Shown here piece by piece: positions 33,154 to 43,467 of a DNA stretch of 64,000 nucleotides. The notes beneath the pieces are model-generated. The model searched no databases. It was not told where the DNA came from and saw only the letters and a program-made list of their open reading frames with translations. The translations under genes and the position numbers were made by a program. The DNA comes from Flavivirga spongiicola (GTDB lineage Bacteria; Bacteroidota; Bacteroidia; Flavobacteriales; Flavobacteriaceae), in contig NZ_JAUOEO010000001.1 of NCBI RefSeq assembly GCF_030540825.1, positions 1,213,001-1,277,000 of the forward strand, in the 5' to 3' direction. Position 1 is the stretch's first letter. Every line of letters begins with the position of its first letter.

Positions 33154-34347
33154 TTAATTAGCCTTTATTTTCTCAATAAGTTTTAAGGTATTTGTTGGGT
33201 CTGCTCCAATATTTTTAGCAATCTTAACAGTATTATTAGCTACTTTAAGAGCCTCTTCTTTTCTTCCAAGCTTATACAGCAACCTTGCCCGAGTATCTAA
33301 AAATGCAGTATTGTAATAATCATTTTTTTCGTTCTTAAGTGCTATATTCGTCCATTTTAAGGCCTCATTCAAAGCATTCTCATCGGTTATAGCTTCGTTT
33401 TTATAAAATGTCATAGCCCAATTATTTAGGGCAGAATTACTGTTTAACAAGTGTTTGTTAACATATTCGATACATTCTTCAGTATAACGTTTCCAGTCTT
33501 TATCTCTTTTGGCAATTTCCTTTTTTTTAAAAAAAGTTAAGTAGCTCACTTCATTCGAATAAAAAATTAAATTTATATGAGACAATAATTGATCCATTTC
33601 TATATCTTTCCTATCTTTAATTAAGGTCGTCATATTGCCCTTGTAGACACCAAAGAGGGTTTGATACACTAAAACATTGCCTTTTATCATTTCAGATTCA
33701 GATTCTTTATTTTTCACCAAAAATTCTATAACATTGCTATAAGGGTTATGTAGGTACTGCTTGATAAGTCCAAGGTTTTCTGACGAAATCCATTTTTTTT
33801 GTCCAATCATAGCAAAGTACCATAACGCAAGTTCTTCTGTTGGCAAATCTCTTTCTTTTAAAATAGCAAGATATTTAAGGATGAACTCACGTTCTCTATT
33901 GCCATTATTGTATAATGAAGATTTGATGGCTAACTCCTTTTCTGAATCTAACGCTTGCTGTCCAAATTGTAAAAAATCATCTTTATTCAAAGCTTCACTT
34001 TTCCTATTAATTTGCTTTCCTTCTTTATCAACAAATAAAAGGGTTGGAAAGCTGCTGATATTGTATTCTTTTGCAAAATCTAAACCTTTTTCTTTTTCAG
34101 CGTCAACTTTAAAAGAGACAAAGTTATTATTGTAAAAGATTCCCACTTCTTCATCGTTGAAAGTGTTTTTTTCCATCCATTTACATGGACCACACCAAGT
34201 GGTGTAGACGTCTATAAAGATTAACTTCTTTGCTTCTTTGGCTTTACTTTTTATTGAAGCCCAATCTGATGTTTCAAAATTGATACCTTGCGCTAGTATT
34301 ACGCCATATATTGAAAATGCTGACAAGAAAATGATTGTTTTTTTCAT
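33154..34347 (-). CDS. Secreted thioredoxin-family protein with TPR-like C-terminus
   Basis: The 397-residue protein has a signal peptide (MKKTIIFLSAFSIYGVILAQ), then a thioredoxin domain (about 22-145) with WCGPC (Cys52/Cys55) and cis-Pro in ISSFPTLLF, then about 250 helical residues. The end resembles a tetratricopeptide repeat (TNIALKNEKNDYYNTAFLDT onward). It should act in the periplasm as a disulfide reductant or isomerase. Thioredoxin-like proteins of this kind commonly accompany SusC/SusD and peptidase genes in Bacteroidota, as here: it lies 67 bp downstream of the metalloprotease gene in the same direction. Confidence 0.88.
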   Translation of the reverse strand: MKKTIIFLSAFSIYGVILAQGINFETSDWASIKSKAKEAKKLIFIDVYTTWCGPCKWMEKNTFNDEEVGIFYNNNFVSFKVDAEKEKGLDFAKEYNISSFPTLLFVDKEGKQINRKSEALNKDDFLQFGQQALDSEKELAIKSSLYNNGNREREFILKYLAILKERDLPTEELALWYFAMIGQKKWISSENLGLIKQYLHNPYSNVIEFLVKNKESESEMIKGNVLVYQTLFGVYKGNMTTLIKDRKDIEMDQLLSHINLIFYSNEVSYLTFFKKKEIAKRDKDWKRYTEECIEYVNKHLLNSNSALNNWAMTFYKNEAITDENALNEALKWTNIALKNEKNDYYNTAFLDTRARLLYKLGRKEEALKVANNTVKIAKNIGADPTNTLKLIEKIKAN

Positions 34348-34414
34348 TTTATTTATTTAGTATATTTAATATTTGATAACTGTCCTCTCTATTATACGAT
34401 GATGAATTTAACTC

Positions 34415-36703
34415 TTAAATTTTATTTATTTCTAATAAACATAACTCAAGATGTGAGCTTGTAGAGACATCATTAATATCCTGCTGTATTACTTTTTTAA
34501 TAGCGCTTTTAATATTAATTAAAGAATTAAACAAGTTACTGCGAGTATAATTATTAAATCTATGAATAGCGCTTCCAATATATCTATTTTTAATGTCTGC
34601 TTCAATATACCCTTTTAATACAAGTATGTATGTTAATTGAATTTCCTGACGATATGGGTTTATTTTTATAATTTCATCTTCCAGCTCTTTCCATAATCCT
34701 GTGTGTAAATCGTTTAGAAAATCTGTCATTTTATAGCCTTTTTTTTCACCTGTTAAATCAATTTCTTCCATGTTTTTTAGTCGTCTTGGTAATAATAAGT
34801 TTTTAAGCACTTCCATTTGTCTTTCTGATATATTATTTAGAGTACCTCTGGTTTCAAATCTTCTTGTAATTTCTGGGGATGCCATCCATAAAGGTGGATT
34901 AAAAGCTTCTTTGATCAAGAACGCAACGGCTTCTTTTTGACGGCTAACTGGAATAGCAGAATGATCATACACTGGACCTTTCTGATTGCCGTTTTTATAT
35001 TGAGCTGTATATCCTCCCACCAAAGACACTACCAATTTCATTTGGTCTACCCAAAGATCGAGTGTTTTAGTATATAATCGTTTTAATATTGCGTAGTTCC
35101 TTTCATTACGAGTAGCTTTAGGAATCAACTTAATAACCCGTTTTAAATTCTCTATCCCTAGAGCAGTCGCTCGAACCGGGTCATCACTCTCTACGACTTC
35201 GTTTGTGGCCTGTGGCCCATAGCTAGCACCTCCCCATCTATACCATGGTATAGAATCCTGTTCTCTAATGATGGCTTCCAAATAGGGTAATTCGTCATCG
35301 GGGGTATTAATATTTTGAAATACTGTATACCCCCAACGAATAGAATAGAGGTCTGTAGGCCCTACTTTTTGTTTTAACAGTTGAAAGGGTATACTATCCT
35401 GTGGCTGTACTATAAAATTTTCTCTAGCATAATTCATGATACTGGGAGTATGCCCCATCTCCTCTAACCATTTTTTATCGCGCATTTTTTTAAAGGGATA
35501 CGTATACTCCCCATAACTGCCATCTTTTAACCCAAAAACATGACCTGCTTCATGAGCTGTAAGCTTCTGAATTAATTCGCCCATTAAATCATCTGGAAAT
35601 GGATATTGCTGTGCTCGTTTATCTAATGGGCTACATCTTGTAAAATATTGATCTACTAGAGAATTAGTTCTTCCTATTATAATATCTCCCTTAAGGATTT
35701 CTCCTGTTCTTTTGTCTATAACAGTGTGTACACTTCCACCCCCTTTGCCTTCATACCCTCTGTATTTCGATCCGTTTCTCCATCGAATAAAAGAGTACCT
35801 CATACTATTCACTGAAAAATTTTTATCATTAATTGGAGGCTCTTTTACTAAAACAGCTTTTTTAAAACCTGCAACTTCAAATGCGGGTAGCCATTCTTCT
35901 ATACCAGCTTTTATATAGGGTTTCCATTTGTCCGGTGTTATCGGGTCAAAATAAAAAACAATTGGTTTGATGGGGTCACTTAATAATTGGTTTTTAATCT
36001 TTTTTTTCAAGCGCCATCTTGCAATAGAGGCTCTCCCCTTAACACGAGAAAGATTCCATTCATCAGTAAAAAAACCCATTCGATAGTCGTACAGTCGTGG
36101 CATCATAGGTTCTGGAAGTAAAAACAAACTAAAATCAGATACTTCTGTTAATGGTCCATGTTTTGATGTGAATGTCTTATTTGTTTTAACTTCTATGGTG
36201 TTATCAAATGCCAATACCTTATTTATAAAAGCTAAATCACTGAGTATAACCTTACCTCGAGCAGATAATGGTTTTGGGGTATTCAAAAATAAGTTTGTTA
36301 CATCAATAACATAACTTGAATCGTTACTACCTAATGCCAAAATTGGGAAGGTAATTGGTGTTATTGTTATGCTTAATTTATCTTTAATTAACGGAATTGT
36401 ATTGCCCACTTTTGATTCGATCTCCGAAATAATTAAATGAATTGCATTATTCCGTTTTGTCCATTTAACTTGACTTTGGTAAAAAGGCCTGTGATGTCTT
36501 ACAAACAACATCTCTTTATTTAGCATTGCCGAAGGAAGTTCTAAATAGAGCTTATTTTTAAGGAGGTGTGTCTGTAAAAACCCCTTTTGTGTAACAGCTT
36601 CTGATGTAATGACTTCATTGTATGGTTTTATATTGCTATTTACTTCTTGAGCGTAACTGCTTATTGATATGTATATTAATATGAATGTTATATATTTTTT
36701 CAT
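34415..36703 (-). CDS. Secreted zinc-dependent metalloprotease (DUF5117/DUF4953 type)
   Basis: The 762-residue protein has a signal peptide (MKKYITFILIYISISSYAQ) and an N-terminal beta-rich region that includes LYLELPSAMLNKEMLFVRH, typical of DUF5118/5117 proteins. The metzincin zinc motif is HEAGHVFGLKDG (His384, Glu385, His388; Asp in place of the third His) and the Met-turn is SIMNYAR near residue 423. It is likely a periplasmic or surface peptidase that trims peptides imported by the neighbouring SusC/SusD pair. It lies 182 bp downstream of susD and 67 bp upstream of the thioredoxin-like gene, all on the minus strand. Confidence 0.88.
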   Translation of the reverse strand: MKKYITFILIYISISSYAQEVNSNIKPYNEVITSEAVTQKGFLQTHLLKNKLYLELPSAMLNKEMLFVRHHRPFYQSQVKWTKRNNAIHLIISEIESKVGNTIPLIKDKLSITITPITFPILALGSNDSSYVIDVTNLFLNTPKPLSARGKVILSDLAFINKVLAFDNTIEVKTNKTFTSKHGPLTEVSDFSLFLLPEPMMPRLYDYRMGFFTDEWNLSRVKGRASIARWRLKKKIKNQLLSDPIKPIVFYFDPITPDKWKPYIKAGIEEWLPAFEVAGFKKAVLVKEPPINDKNFSVNSMRYSFIRWRNGSKYRGYEGKGGGSVHTVIDKRTGEILKGDIIIGRTNSLVDQYFTRCSPLDKRAQQYPFPDDLMGELIQKLTAHEAGHVFGLKDGSYGEYTYPFKKMRDKKWLEEMGHTPSIMNYARENFIVQPQDSIPFQLLKQKVGPTDLYSIRWGYTVFQNINTPDDELPYLEAIIREQDSIPWYRWGGASYGPQATNEVVESDDPVRATALGIENLKRVIKLIPKATRNERNYAILKRLYTKTLDLWVDQMKLVVSLVGGYTAQYKNGNQKGPVYDHSAIPVSRQKEAVAFLIKEAFNPPLWMASPEITRRFETRGTLNNISERQMEVLKNLLLPRRLKNMEEIDLTGEKKGYKMTDFLNDLHTGLWKELEDEIIKINPYRQEIQLTYILVLKGYIEADIKNRYIGSAIHRFNNYTRSNLFNSLINIKSAIKKVIQQDINDVSTSSHLELCLLEINKI

Positions 36704-36885
36704 TTAGTTTACATTAGTTAAGTGACTCACTTTCATTTTTACTATTTGATATTAGATTTTATTTAGGATGTAACCCCCTAACACTTTTTTAAAAAAGATT
36801 TACTCATTTGAAATTTATATTTGTAATTTGTGTTAGCTCCTTATAGGGAGATCTCTATCCTCGCAGGGGAAGATAAAATCAATTA

Positions 36886-38337
36886 TCAGTAGCCATCATT
36901 TTGAACTAAATTTGGATTTAACAAAATCTCTGATTCTGGGATAGGGAATAAAATGTCTGTATCTCTCCATCCTGATTTTATAGGTGCCAATACTTCGGCG
37001 GCTTTCCCCATTCTTTTTAAATCAAACCAACGGTGACCTCCTTCTGTAAAGAGTTCTACCTGCCGTTCATGGAGAATGGCATCCAGCAATTCATTTGTAG
37101 TAGCAGCCGTTGTATTGGATAATCTTGCCCGGTTTCTAATAAAATTTATATCTTCCTGTGCTCCTGTTATTTTCGCAAGCTGTACCCTGGCTTCTGCACG
37201 GATTAAGTATTGCTCTGCTAATCGAAATACAATGGAGTATTCTAATGATGCTGCTACCTCTTCTCCTTGTGCATTTGTTATGGTAGTAGGATTAACCCCC
37301 TCTTTATACTTATATGAATGACGCCATGTACCATTAGTACCTGTGACCGTTCTAATCCATTTATCCCTACGCAGATCACGATCAAAAATATTAAAAAATT
37401 CAAATGTATTTAAAAGTGATGTACTCAATACAGGCTTACCAAAAGGATTATTTTCAAAAATAAAAGAAGCTCCTTCTAGAGAATTCTTCCCTTCTATTTC
37501 AGGTTTAAATTGCCATATCGTTCCTAATGCGTCTTTTAAAAATACCTGGTTTAAATCGGGTTCTAATACAAACCTGTCAATAACTTTGGATGCCATAATT
37601 TCAGCATCCTCCCATTTTTGGGTATATAGATAAACTCTTGCTAATAGAGCATCTACAACTGCATCGTATACACGTATCCCCTCTCCAGAGATATCATCGC
37701 CCAGCAGAGTGGATGCTTTTGTTAAATCTATAATAATATTAGTATATACCTCATCAACTGGCATACGGGACACGGTAGTGTTTGTTATATAATCAGTTGT
37801 GGTAATATAGGGAACAGGTCCAAATAGCTCAACCAATAAAGTATGCAAATAGGCTCTGATAAAAAGGGCTTCTCCTGTAAATTGATTTTTATCTTCTAAA
37901 GTCAAAGAAGTAGAATTCTCTACTCCATCTACAAAAGCATTGGCTAGAAAAATCAAATTATAAGCATTATTCCACCAACCTTCAATTCTGGAATTTGTTG
38001 CCAAGAGCGTGTGATTATAGAATGAGTTTGGGGAATTGGGAATTGACACCTCGGGATCCAATTCGTCAGTATACCACCCTATTATTTCATACAAATCATT
38101 TACCAAAAAGCTATCACGTAATTCAGAATAAATCCCTTTTAATGCGACCTCCACTGTTCCTGCATCCTCAAAGACAGTCTCTGCTGTTAATTTGTTTATT
38201 GGAAGGTCTACATCGACAAAATCATCACAGCTAATTAAAAAGAACATGACCAAAACTAGTTGTAACACCCTTATAATATTAGATCTGCTATTTATGTCAA
38301 CTCCTAAAGATTCTATTGTATGTGTTATAAGTTTCAT
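36886..38337 (-). CDS. SusD/RagB-family nutrient-binding lipoprotein
   Basis: The 483-residue protein has a lipoprotein signal (LQLVLVMFFLISC with lipobox Cys37), an N-terminal TPR-like SusD region (ETVFEDAGTVEVALKGIYSELRD), and the C-terminal RagB motif HERQVELFTEGGHRWFDLKR. It ends with the usual DILFPIPESEILLNPNLVQNDGY. The annotated start gives a 20-residue charged extension before the signal; a later start is possible but no internal Met precedes the hydrophobic stretch. It caps the SusC barrel encoded 16 bp upstream and binds substrate at the cell surface. The substrate is unknown, but peptidase neighbours suggest peptides. Confidence 0.93.
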   Translation of the reverse strand: MKLITHTIESLGVDINSRSNIIRVLQLVLVMFFLISCDDFVDVDLPINKLTAETVFEDAGTVEVALKGIYSELRDSFLVNDLYEIIGWYTDELDPEVSIPNSPNSFYNHTLLATNSRIEGWWNNAYNLIFLANAFVDGVENSTSLTLEDKNQFTGEALFIRAYLHTLLVELFGPVPYITTTDYITNTTVSRMPVDEVYTNIIIDLTKASTLLGDDISGEGIRVYDAVVDALLARVYLYTQKWEDAEIMASKVIDRFVLEPDLNQVFLKDALGTIWQFKPEIEGKNSLEGASFIFENNPFGKPVLSTSLLNTFEFFNIFDRDLRRDKWIRTVTGTNGTWRHSYKYKEGVNPTTITNAQGEEVAASLEYSIVFRLAEQYLIRAEARVQLAKITGAQEDINFIRNRARLSNTTAATTNELLDAILHERQVELFTEGGHRWFDLKRMGKAAEVLAPIKSGWRDTDILFPIPESEILLNPNLVQNDGY

Positions 38338-38353
38338 AAATCTGTTTTTATTT

Positions 38354-41300
38354 TTAAAAGCTCAAATTAAATCCTAATGTAAATTGGCGTAATGAAGATA
38401 ACGTTGCAGAGGTCTGTACTTCAGGATCAGCTCCGTCGTATCTCGTAATTGTAAATAGGTTTTGACCTTGTAAATAGATGTTTATATCCATATCTTTAGT
38501 GTAGGCTTTAGGAATGGTATAGGTTAACGATACATTTCGTAACCGGATAAACGAGGCGTCAGTCACTCCCCCATTACTTCTCCCAATCCCATACCTAGTC
38601 CATGCCATAAACGCTTCATTATTAGATATAGAAGCAAAGCGTTGAATTGGGTTTTCATCACCAGATTGCTGCCAGCGATCTAATACCAGTTCAGGTTGAT
38701 TTACTGCAAATGTACCAGGAGGAGAACTAAGTTTACTTAGATAACTAAAGCTTTTTTGTTTTGTATATTGGAAAAACACATCAAATTGTAAATTTTTATA
38801 CTTTATGGTATTACCCATACCTCCAAAATACTTTGGTGTGAAATCCTCAAACCATTGTTCATCTTCTGTGTTTATAAAACCATCATTATTATAATCTTCA
38901 TATTGATAGATGCCAGTCTCTGGATCCACTCCTAAAAAATGATAGAGCTGCTGTGTTCCTAAAGGCTGCCCTATCACAAGTTTACTTTCAAACGTAGACC
39001 CTTCTAATCCCGGAAATGCCACTAGTTTGTTTCTATTGGCTGAAATATTAAAGGTAGTGCTCCATTTAAAATGATCATTTTGAATATTAACTGTACGTAA
39101 ATCAATCTCAATACCGGTATTTTCTACTACGGCATCAAAATTAGTATTAATATCGGAAAAGCCAGTTGTTCCAGGTAAAGGCGCATCAATGAGTTGATTG
39201 GAAGAGCGGTTACGATACCAGGCTGTAGTAAGGAATATACGATCCTTAAAAAAACCCATATCCAAACCAACCTCCAGCTTTTTGTTTGATTCCCATGCAA
39301 AATCAGGGTTAAACAGACTTTTAGGTAGTAAACCCGAGCCGTTATAGTTTCCATCTACTTCATAAATCTCATAGAATTTGTAATTACCAACAGAATCACT
39401 ACCTGTAATACCATAACTGCCACGTAGTTTACCAAAACTTAAAACATTATTATCTTCCAGAAAACCTTCCTCTGTAAACAACCAAGCCGCTCCAATGGCT
39501 CCAAAATAGCCAAACCGCTTACCAGGCCCAAAACGAGATGATCCATCCCGACGCCCAGTAAGATTTAAAATATACTTATTCTGCCAATTAACATTTATCC
39601 TGCCAAAGAAGGATTGATATTTGTATTCTGAAGCTAAATTTTGTGAAATCCTTATTAAATCCGCTGAATTTATATCAAGTAAGAGATCATTGCTAGGAAA
39701 ATCGTCTCCTCTTATTGTTAATTGCTGATCTTCACTTTGTTGAAATGTAGCCCCTAAAAGTAGTTTAAAGCTAACATCATCCCAATCCTGTTGCCAATTA
39801 ATTTGTGGCTCTACAATCCAGGATTGGCGACTTCCTGTATTAGGAGTAATCCAAGACAAACTACTATCCCAACCTTTTTTAGGGTCAGCCACTGTATGCG
39901 GCTGTGCAAAATATGATTCTAAACGGTAATCGGTATAACCTAAACTAGTTTTAATCTCTAATGATGAGGTTAGATAATAGGACAGTACTGTATTAGCAAT
40001 AAGATTACGCGTAATGGCATTGTATTTTGATTCTAATATAGCCAACGGATTTTCCCAAGTAGAATTTTCCCAATTTAAGCTACCATCATCGTTATAAAGC
40101 ATTGGAGCATTTGGGGGTAAAGTCCGTGCTTTCTCAGATAAATCTGTGCCAGGTAAATTATTGCTATCTGTACTATAATTTACTGATGCATTTAAATGAA
40201 AATGATCGTTCTTTGATCTATGGTTTACATTAAATCGTACCGATGTACTTTTATACTTAAAATCTCCAGGAAAAACGGTGGTCTCACTTACATGACCTCC
40301 ACTTAACAAAAACTGGGTATGCTCACTTCCTCCTGAAAATGATAGCTGTGCATTTTGCCTATAAGCAGTACCTCCTATAAGTACCTCCTGCCAATCGGTA
40401 TTACGATCCTGATCCCATAAAAACAGGTCTGGATATTTAGACTCATCGTCTGGTGCTACTGGCCAAAGACCATCATTGATCAATGCTTCCCTTCGCATTT
40501 CTAAATATTGATCGGTATTTAATAAATCTACATAACGACTTTTACCTAAAGTTGTACTGATATCAAGCTTGACCTGTGTTTTTCCTATCCTGCCTTTTTT
40601 GGTTGTTATTAACACTACGCCATTAGCTCCGCGAGACCCGTAAATAGCTGTAGCATCAGCGTCCTTAAGCACTTCGACACTTTTAATATCTGCCGGGTTA
40701 ATGGCATTTAAAGGACTTACTCCACCAAAAGTAATGGCAAAGATAGCATTACCACTGCTTTCCAATGATCCAGAATCATAAGGAACCCCATCAACGACAT
40801 ATAAAGGGTCGTTGGCAGTACCAAAAGTACCTCCCTCTATATCTATAAAATTTTGTCCTCTAATTCGAATGCGGTATCCCCCACCTGGAAGCCCTGTGTT
40901 TTGATTAATATTTACACCTGAAATATGCCCCTGCATAGCTGCTAAAGGATTATTAACTGGTTGCTTTTCTATATCCTTTGCTTCAATCTTGCTGATATTT
41001 CCTGTTCTTTCCCTTTCAGAAGTATTGTAATACCCTGCATTGATTGTGACTACATCCAATTGGCTTATGGCTTCTTTAAGACTTAAATTAATTACTGTTT
41101 GATTACCTACTGTTACCTCTAGGGGTTCAAAACCTAGAGATGAAAATACCAGTATATTGGCAGGGTCTGGTACAGTGATGACATACTGACCATCAAGGTT
41201 TGTCGCCACACCTCTATTGGTGCCTTTTATTAAAACTGTTACACCAGGCACTGGAAGACCTGATTGATCTGTAACTGTACCCGAAACCTGTCTCTGTTGG

Positions 41301-41689
41301 GTTTTAATTTTCTCCTTTATAAGAATGGTATTGTTCTTTGTGAAAATTATGTTTATATCGCCTGATGATAGACTTTGATTTAATAATGTATTTAGTTTTA
41401 TCTTACCCTTTTTGAGTTGTACTTTGGGAAAATTTTTAAATAAATCGCGGTGATAAACAAACATATAATCTGTTTGTATTTTAACCATTTTAAATACCTC
41501 ATCAACAGAGATCTCCTTATCTGAATCTATCACAATCTTTTCGTTTTGAGATAACACATGATTCGGTGTTAAGCTGAACAGCGTGGTACAAAACAAGAAT
41601 ATAAATGTTCGCATAATGATCTTAAAGAGTACTTTTCTTTTATAGAAAAGCAAATTATTCAATTCTATTTTTATAAATTTGAAAATCAT
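38354..41689 (-). CDS. SusC/RagA TonB-linked receptor with N-terminal STN signalling domain
   Basis: The 1111-residue protein has a signal region ending near TLFSLTPNHVLSQ (a start at the second Met, residue 26, gives a cleaner signal), an STN domain (about 52-125), a carboxypeptidase-regulatory-like domain (VSGTVTDQSGLPVPGVTVLI), the plug (PLYVVDGVPYDSG, EVLKDADATAIYGSRGANGV) and a large barrel ending in FTLGFNLSF. The STN domain is what lets such receptors signal to a FecR anti-sigma factor; intact fecR and fecI-type genes lie at 49030 and 50850. It imports a substrate captured by SusD, energised by TonB. Confidence 0.95.
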   Translation of the reverse strand: MIFKFIKIELNNLLFYKRKVLFKIIMRTFIFLFCTTLFSLTPNHVLSQNEKIVIDSDKEISVDEVFKMVKIQTDYMFVYHRDLFKNFPKVQLKKGKIKLNTLLNQSLSSGDINIIFTKNNTILIKEKIKTQQRQVSGTVTDQSGLPVPGVTVLIKGTNRGVATNLDGQYVITVPDPANILVFSSLGFEPLEVTVGNQTVINLSLKEAISQLDVVTINAGYYNTSERERTGNISKIEAKDIEKQPVNNPLAAMQGHISGVNINQNTGLPGGGYRIRIRGQNFIDIEGGTFGTANDPLYVVDGVPYDSGSLESSGNAIFAITFGGVSPLNAINPADIKSVEVLKDADATAIYGSRGANGVVLITTKKGRIGKTQVKLDISTTLGKSRYVDLLNTDQYLEMRREALINDGLWPVAPDDESKYPDLFLWDQDRNTDWQEVLIGGTAYRQNAQLSFSGGSEHTQFLLSGGHVSETTVFPGDFKYKSTSVRFNVNHRSKNDHFHLNASVNYSTDSNNLPGTDLSEKARTLPPNAPMLYNDDGSLNWENSTWENPLAILESKYNAITRNLIANTVLSYYLTSSLEIKTSLGYTDYRLESYFAQPHTVADPKKGWDSSLSWITPNTGSRQSWIVEPQINWQQDWDDVSFKLLLGATFQQSEDQQLTIRGDDFPSNDLLLDINSADLIRISQNLASEYKYQSFFGRINVNWQNKYILNLTGRRDGSSRFGPGKRFGYFGAIGAAWLFTEEGFLEDNNVLSFGKLRGSYGITGSDSVGNYKFYEIYEVDGNYNGSGLLPKSLFNPDFAWESNKKLEVGLDMGFFKDRIFLTTAWYRNRSSNQLIDAPLPGTTGFSDINTNFDAVVENTGIEIDLRTVNIQNDHFKWSTTFNISANRNKLVAFPGLEGSTFESKLVIGQPLGTQQLYHFLGVDPETGIYQYEDYNNDGFINTEDEQWFEDFTPKYFGGMGNTIKYKNLQFDVFFQYTKQKSFSYLSKLSSPPGTFAVNQPELVLDRWQQSGDENPIQRFASISNNEAFMAWTRYGIGRSNGGVTDASFIRLRNVSLTYTIPKAYTKDMDINIYLQGQNLFTITRYDGADPEVQTSATLSSLRQFTLGFNLSF

Positions 41690-42070
41690 TTAGTTAGTTA
41701 AACTTTTTTAATTAATTATTTGGATTTTAGGGGGATGAAGCATTCCATTTTTAGCGAGATGAAGCTTTGTTCCCTTTAATTTAATGTAATGCCAACCCGC
41801 AAGCTGACCCCTTCACTGAAAAAGTCCATTGGACTATTTTAACGTTCGGTCCGGTTTGAACTGTTTTCCTTCTTTTTAGTGAAACCCTGTTTTGACAAGC
41901 ATAGAATGATGACAAAATAGATGGTTGAACTAATCCCGCCCTTTGACGGGATCTAGCTTGTTCTACAATATATATTGTTTAGATCCCGATATGAGCATCG
42001 GGATAAATATAACTAACAACTTTGAGTGCACCTTACTGGACCTCTCAAAGTTGAGTTTCTTGAGTTTCAC
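41690..42070. other. Intergenic region with two palindromic repeats
   Basis: This 381-bp gap holds a hairpin of the AGTCC-ATT-GGACT type (41810-41848) and, around 41935-42065, hairpins related to those upstream of the cassettes (GTTGAACTAATCCCG and CAACTTTGAG...CTCAAAGTTG) but without any 21-bp repeat pair. The latter probably terminate the gene at 42071. The susC promoter should lie in the first 60 bp. Confidence 0.5.
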
Positions 42071-43267
42071 TTACTTTTTAATAATCCTTTTAGTTTCTGT
42101 TCCTTGACTGGTTTGTATTTTTAAAAAATACAGCCCTTTTGACAAATGACTCATATCAATACTTTTTTGATTGCTTTGTAATACGCGTTGTCCTAAACTA
42201 TTGTATAGGTCTATAGATTTTAAATCTGAAGCATTTTTTATATTAAGAATATCTTGTACCGGGTTTGGATAAACCACTGCTTTATGAGATTTATAATCTT
42301 GTTCAGTAGATAATAAAAAAGAGGTTTTTAGTATTGATAAATCATCAAAGACAAACCAAGAACCTGAAGATTCTACCGTAAAGGATGTGACATTCGTCCA
42401 ATTCAAATTAACGGTCGCTGCTCCACCTGTTATGGTCACTATCTCTGTAGTATTACTTCCTCCTGTAGGTGTAAAGGTAAAATCAATATCTGAACCATCA
42501 AATATAGCAGCATCTACGGCCCTTATCGATTCAAAATCTACAGGCTCACTAAATGTAAATGTTATACTTGTATCGATAGGTAAGGAAGGAGGAGCTGTCC
42601 CTACCAACACTACTACATTTCCTGTGGTTCCTAAAGCGTCTCCTAAACCTCCAAATGTTAGATCTAAAGCGTCTGAAACGGTAAGGGTAACTCCATCTAT
42701 AGTTTCTGTTACAGTGGCTCCAGTATCGATTGGAGCAGTATCCCAATCAAAAGTGATTGGAAGTGGTGTTGTCCTTGTAATTACCAAATCATCAAAGACA
42801 AACCAAGAACCTGAAGATTCTACCGTAAAGGATGTGACATTCGTCCAATTCAAATTAACGGTCGCTGCTCCACCTGTTATGGTCACTATCTCTGTAGTAT
42901 TACTTCCTCCTGTAGGTGTAAAGGTAAAATCAATATCTGAACCATCAAATATAGCAGCATCTACGGCCCTTATCGATTCAAAATCTACAGGCTCACTAAA
43001 TGTAAATGTTATACTTGTATCGATAGGTAAGGAAGGAGGAGCTGTCCCTACCAACACTACTACATTTCCTGTGGTTCCTAAAGCGTCTCCTAAACCTCCA
43101 AATGTTAGATCTAATGCATCTGATACCGTAAGTGTTATTCCGTCTATAGTTTCAGTTACAGTGGCTCCAGTATCAATTGGAGCAGTATCCCAGTCAAAGG
43201 TCGTAGTTTGCGCACTAATTGAACAAACGGCTATTAATAATGAACATAAAATTGTAATTTTTTTCAT
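42071..43267 (-). CDS. Type IX secreted protein with two near-identical domains
   Basis: The 398-residue protein has a signal peptide (MKKITILCSLLIAVCSISAQ), two copies of a roughly 145-residue beta-sandwich (starting TFDWDTAPIDTGATVTETID at about residues 22 and 171) and a C-terminal type A sorting domain (VYPNPVQDILNIKN to ETKRIIKK). The nucleotide repeats 42341-42670 and 42788-43117 (offset 447 bp) are identical base for base over about 330 bp, then diverge to roughly 80 percent, so the duplication is recent or kept uniform by gene conversion. It would be exported and attached to the surface by T9SS. It sits between susC and a fecR relic. Confidence 0.9.
   Translation of the reverse strand: MKKITILCSLLIAVCSISAQTTTFDWDTAPIDTGATVTETIDGITLTVSDALDLTFGGLGDALGTTGNVVVLVGTAPPSLPIDTSITFTFSEPVDFESIRAVDAAIFDGSDIDFTFTPTGGSNTTEIVTITGGAATVNLNWTNVTSFTVESSGSWFVFDDLVITRTTPLPITFDWDTAPIDTGATVTETIDGVTLTVSDALDLTFGGLGDALGTTGNVVVLVGTAPPSLPIDTSITFTFSEPVDFESIRAVDAAIFDGSDIDFTFTPTGGSNTTEIVTITGGAATVNLNWTNVTSFTVESSGSWFVFDDLSILKTSFLLSTEQDYKSHKAVVYPNPVQDILNIKNASDLKSIDLYNSLGQRVLQSNQKSIDMSHLSKGLYFLKIQTSQGTETKRIIKK
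42341..43117. repeat. Pair of identical 330-bp direct repeats in the T9SS gene
   Basis: The segment 42341-42670 recurs at 42788-43117 without a difference that I can find. Being in frame (447 bp apart, 149 codons), it allows loss or gain of a domain by recombination. Confidence 0.9.
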
Positions 43268-43287
43268 AATTTAGGATTATTTAATTG

Positions 43288-43467
43288 TTATTGTCTTATT
43301 CTTTCGTTTTCTGTATCAATTTGGTTGAAAAGTTCTAAGCGTCTGCCTTCTTTAATATCTAAAAAGCATCTGAGCTTTTGTTTTAGTGTCGAAAACCTTA
43401 GGGTTTTCTTAATTAGCACCACTGCTATTTTTTGTGAAAGTGCTTTTATTTTGTTGGAATTATCCAT
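43288..43467 (-). pseudogene. FecR anti-sigma factor N-terminal relic
   Basis: From the ATG at 43467 the frame reads MDNSNKIKALSQKIAVVLIK, runs through DIKEGRRLELFNQIDTENERIR, and stops at 43288. The intact FecR (50196) begins MGNSNKIKPLSKELAASLIK and has NIKEGERLKLLKEIDTEK at the matching place. The middle is garbled and about eight codons short, and nothing of the membrane and periplasmic parts remains. The DNA upstream also matches (GGGTGGTATA near 43669, as at 50250). It is a truncated copy of fecR left upstream of the T9SS gene and susC. Confidence 0.85.

Noticed and set aside
42387..43274. 295-codon frame on the plus strand opposite the T9SS gene
   Set aside because: Antisense shadow of the two-domain repeat; composition and the convincing signal peptide and sorting domain on the other strand favour the minus-strand gene.
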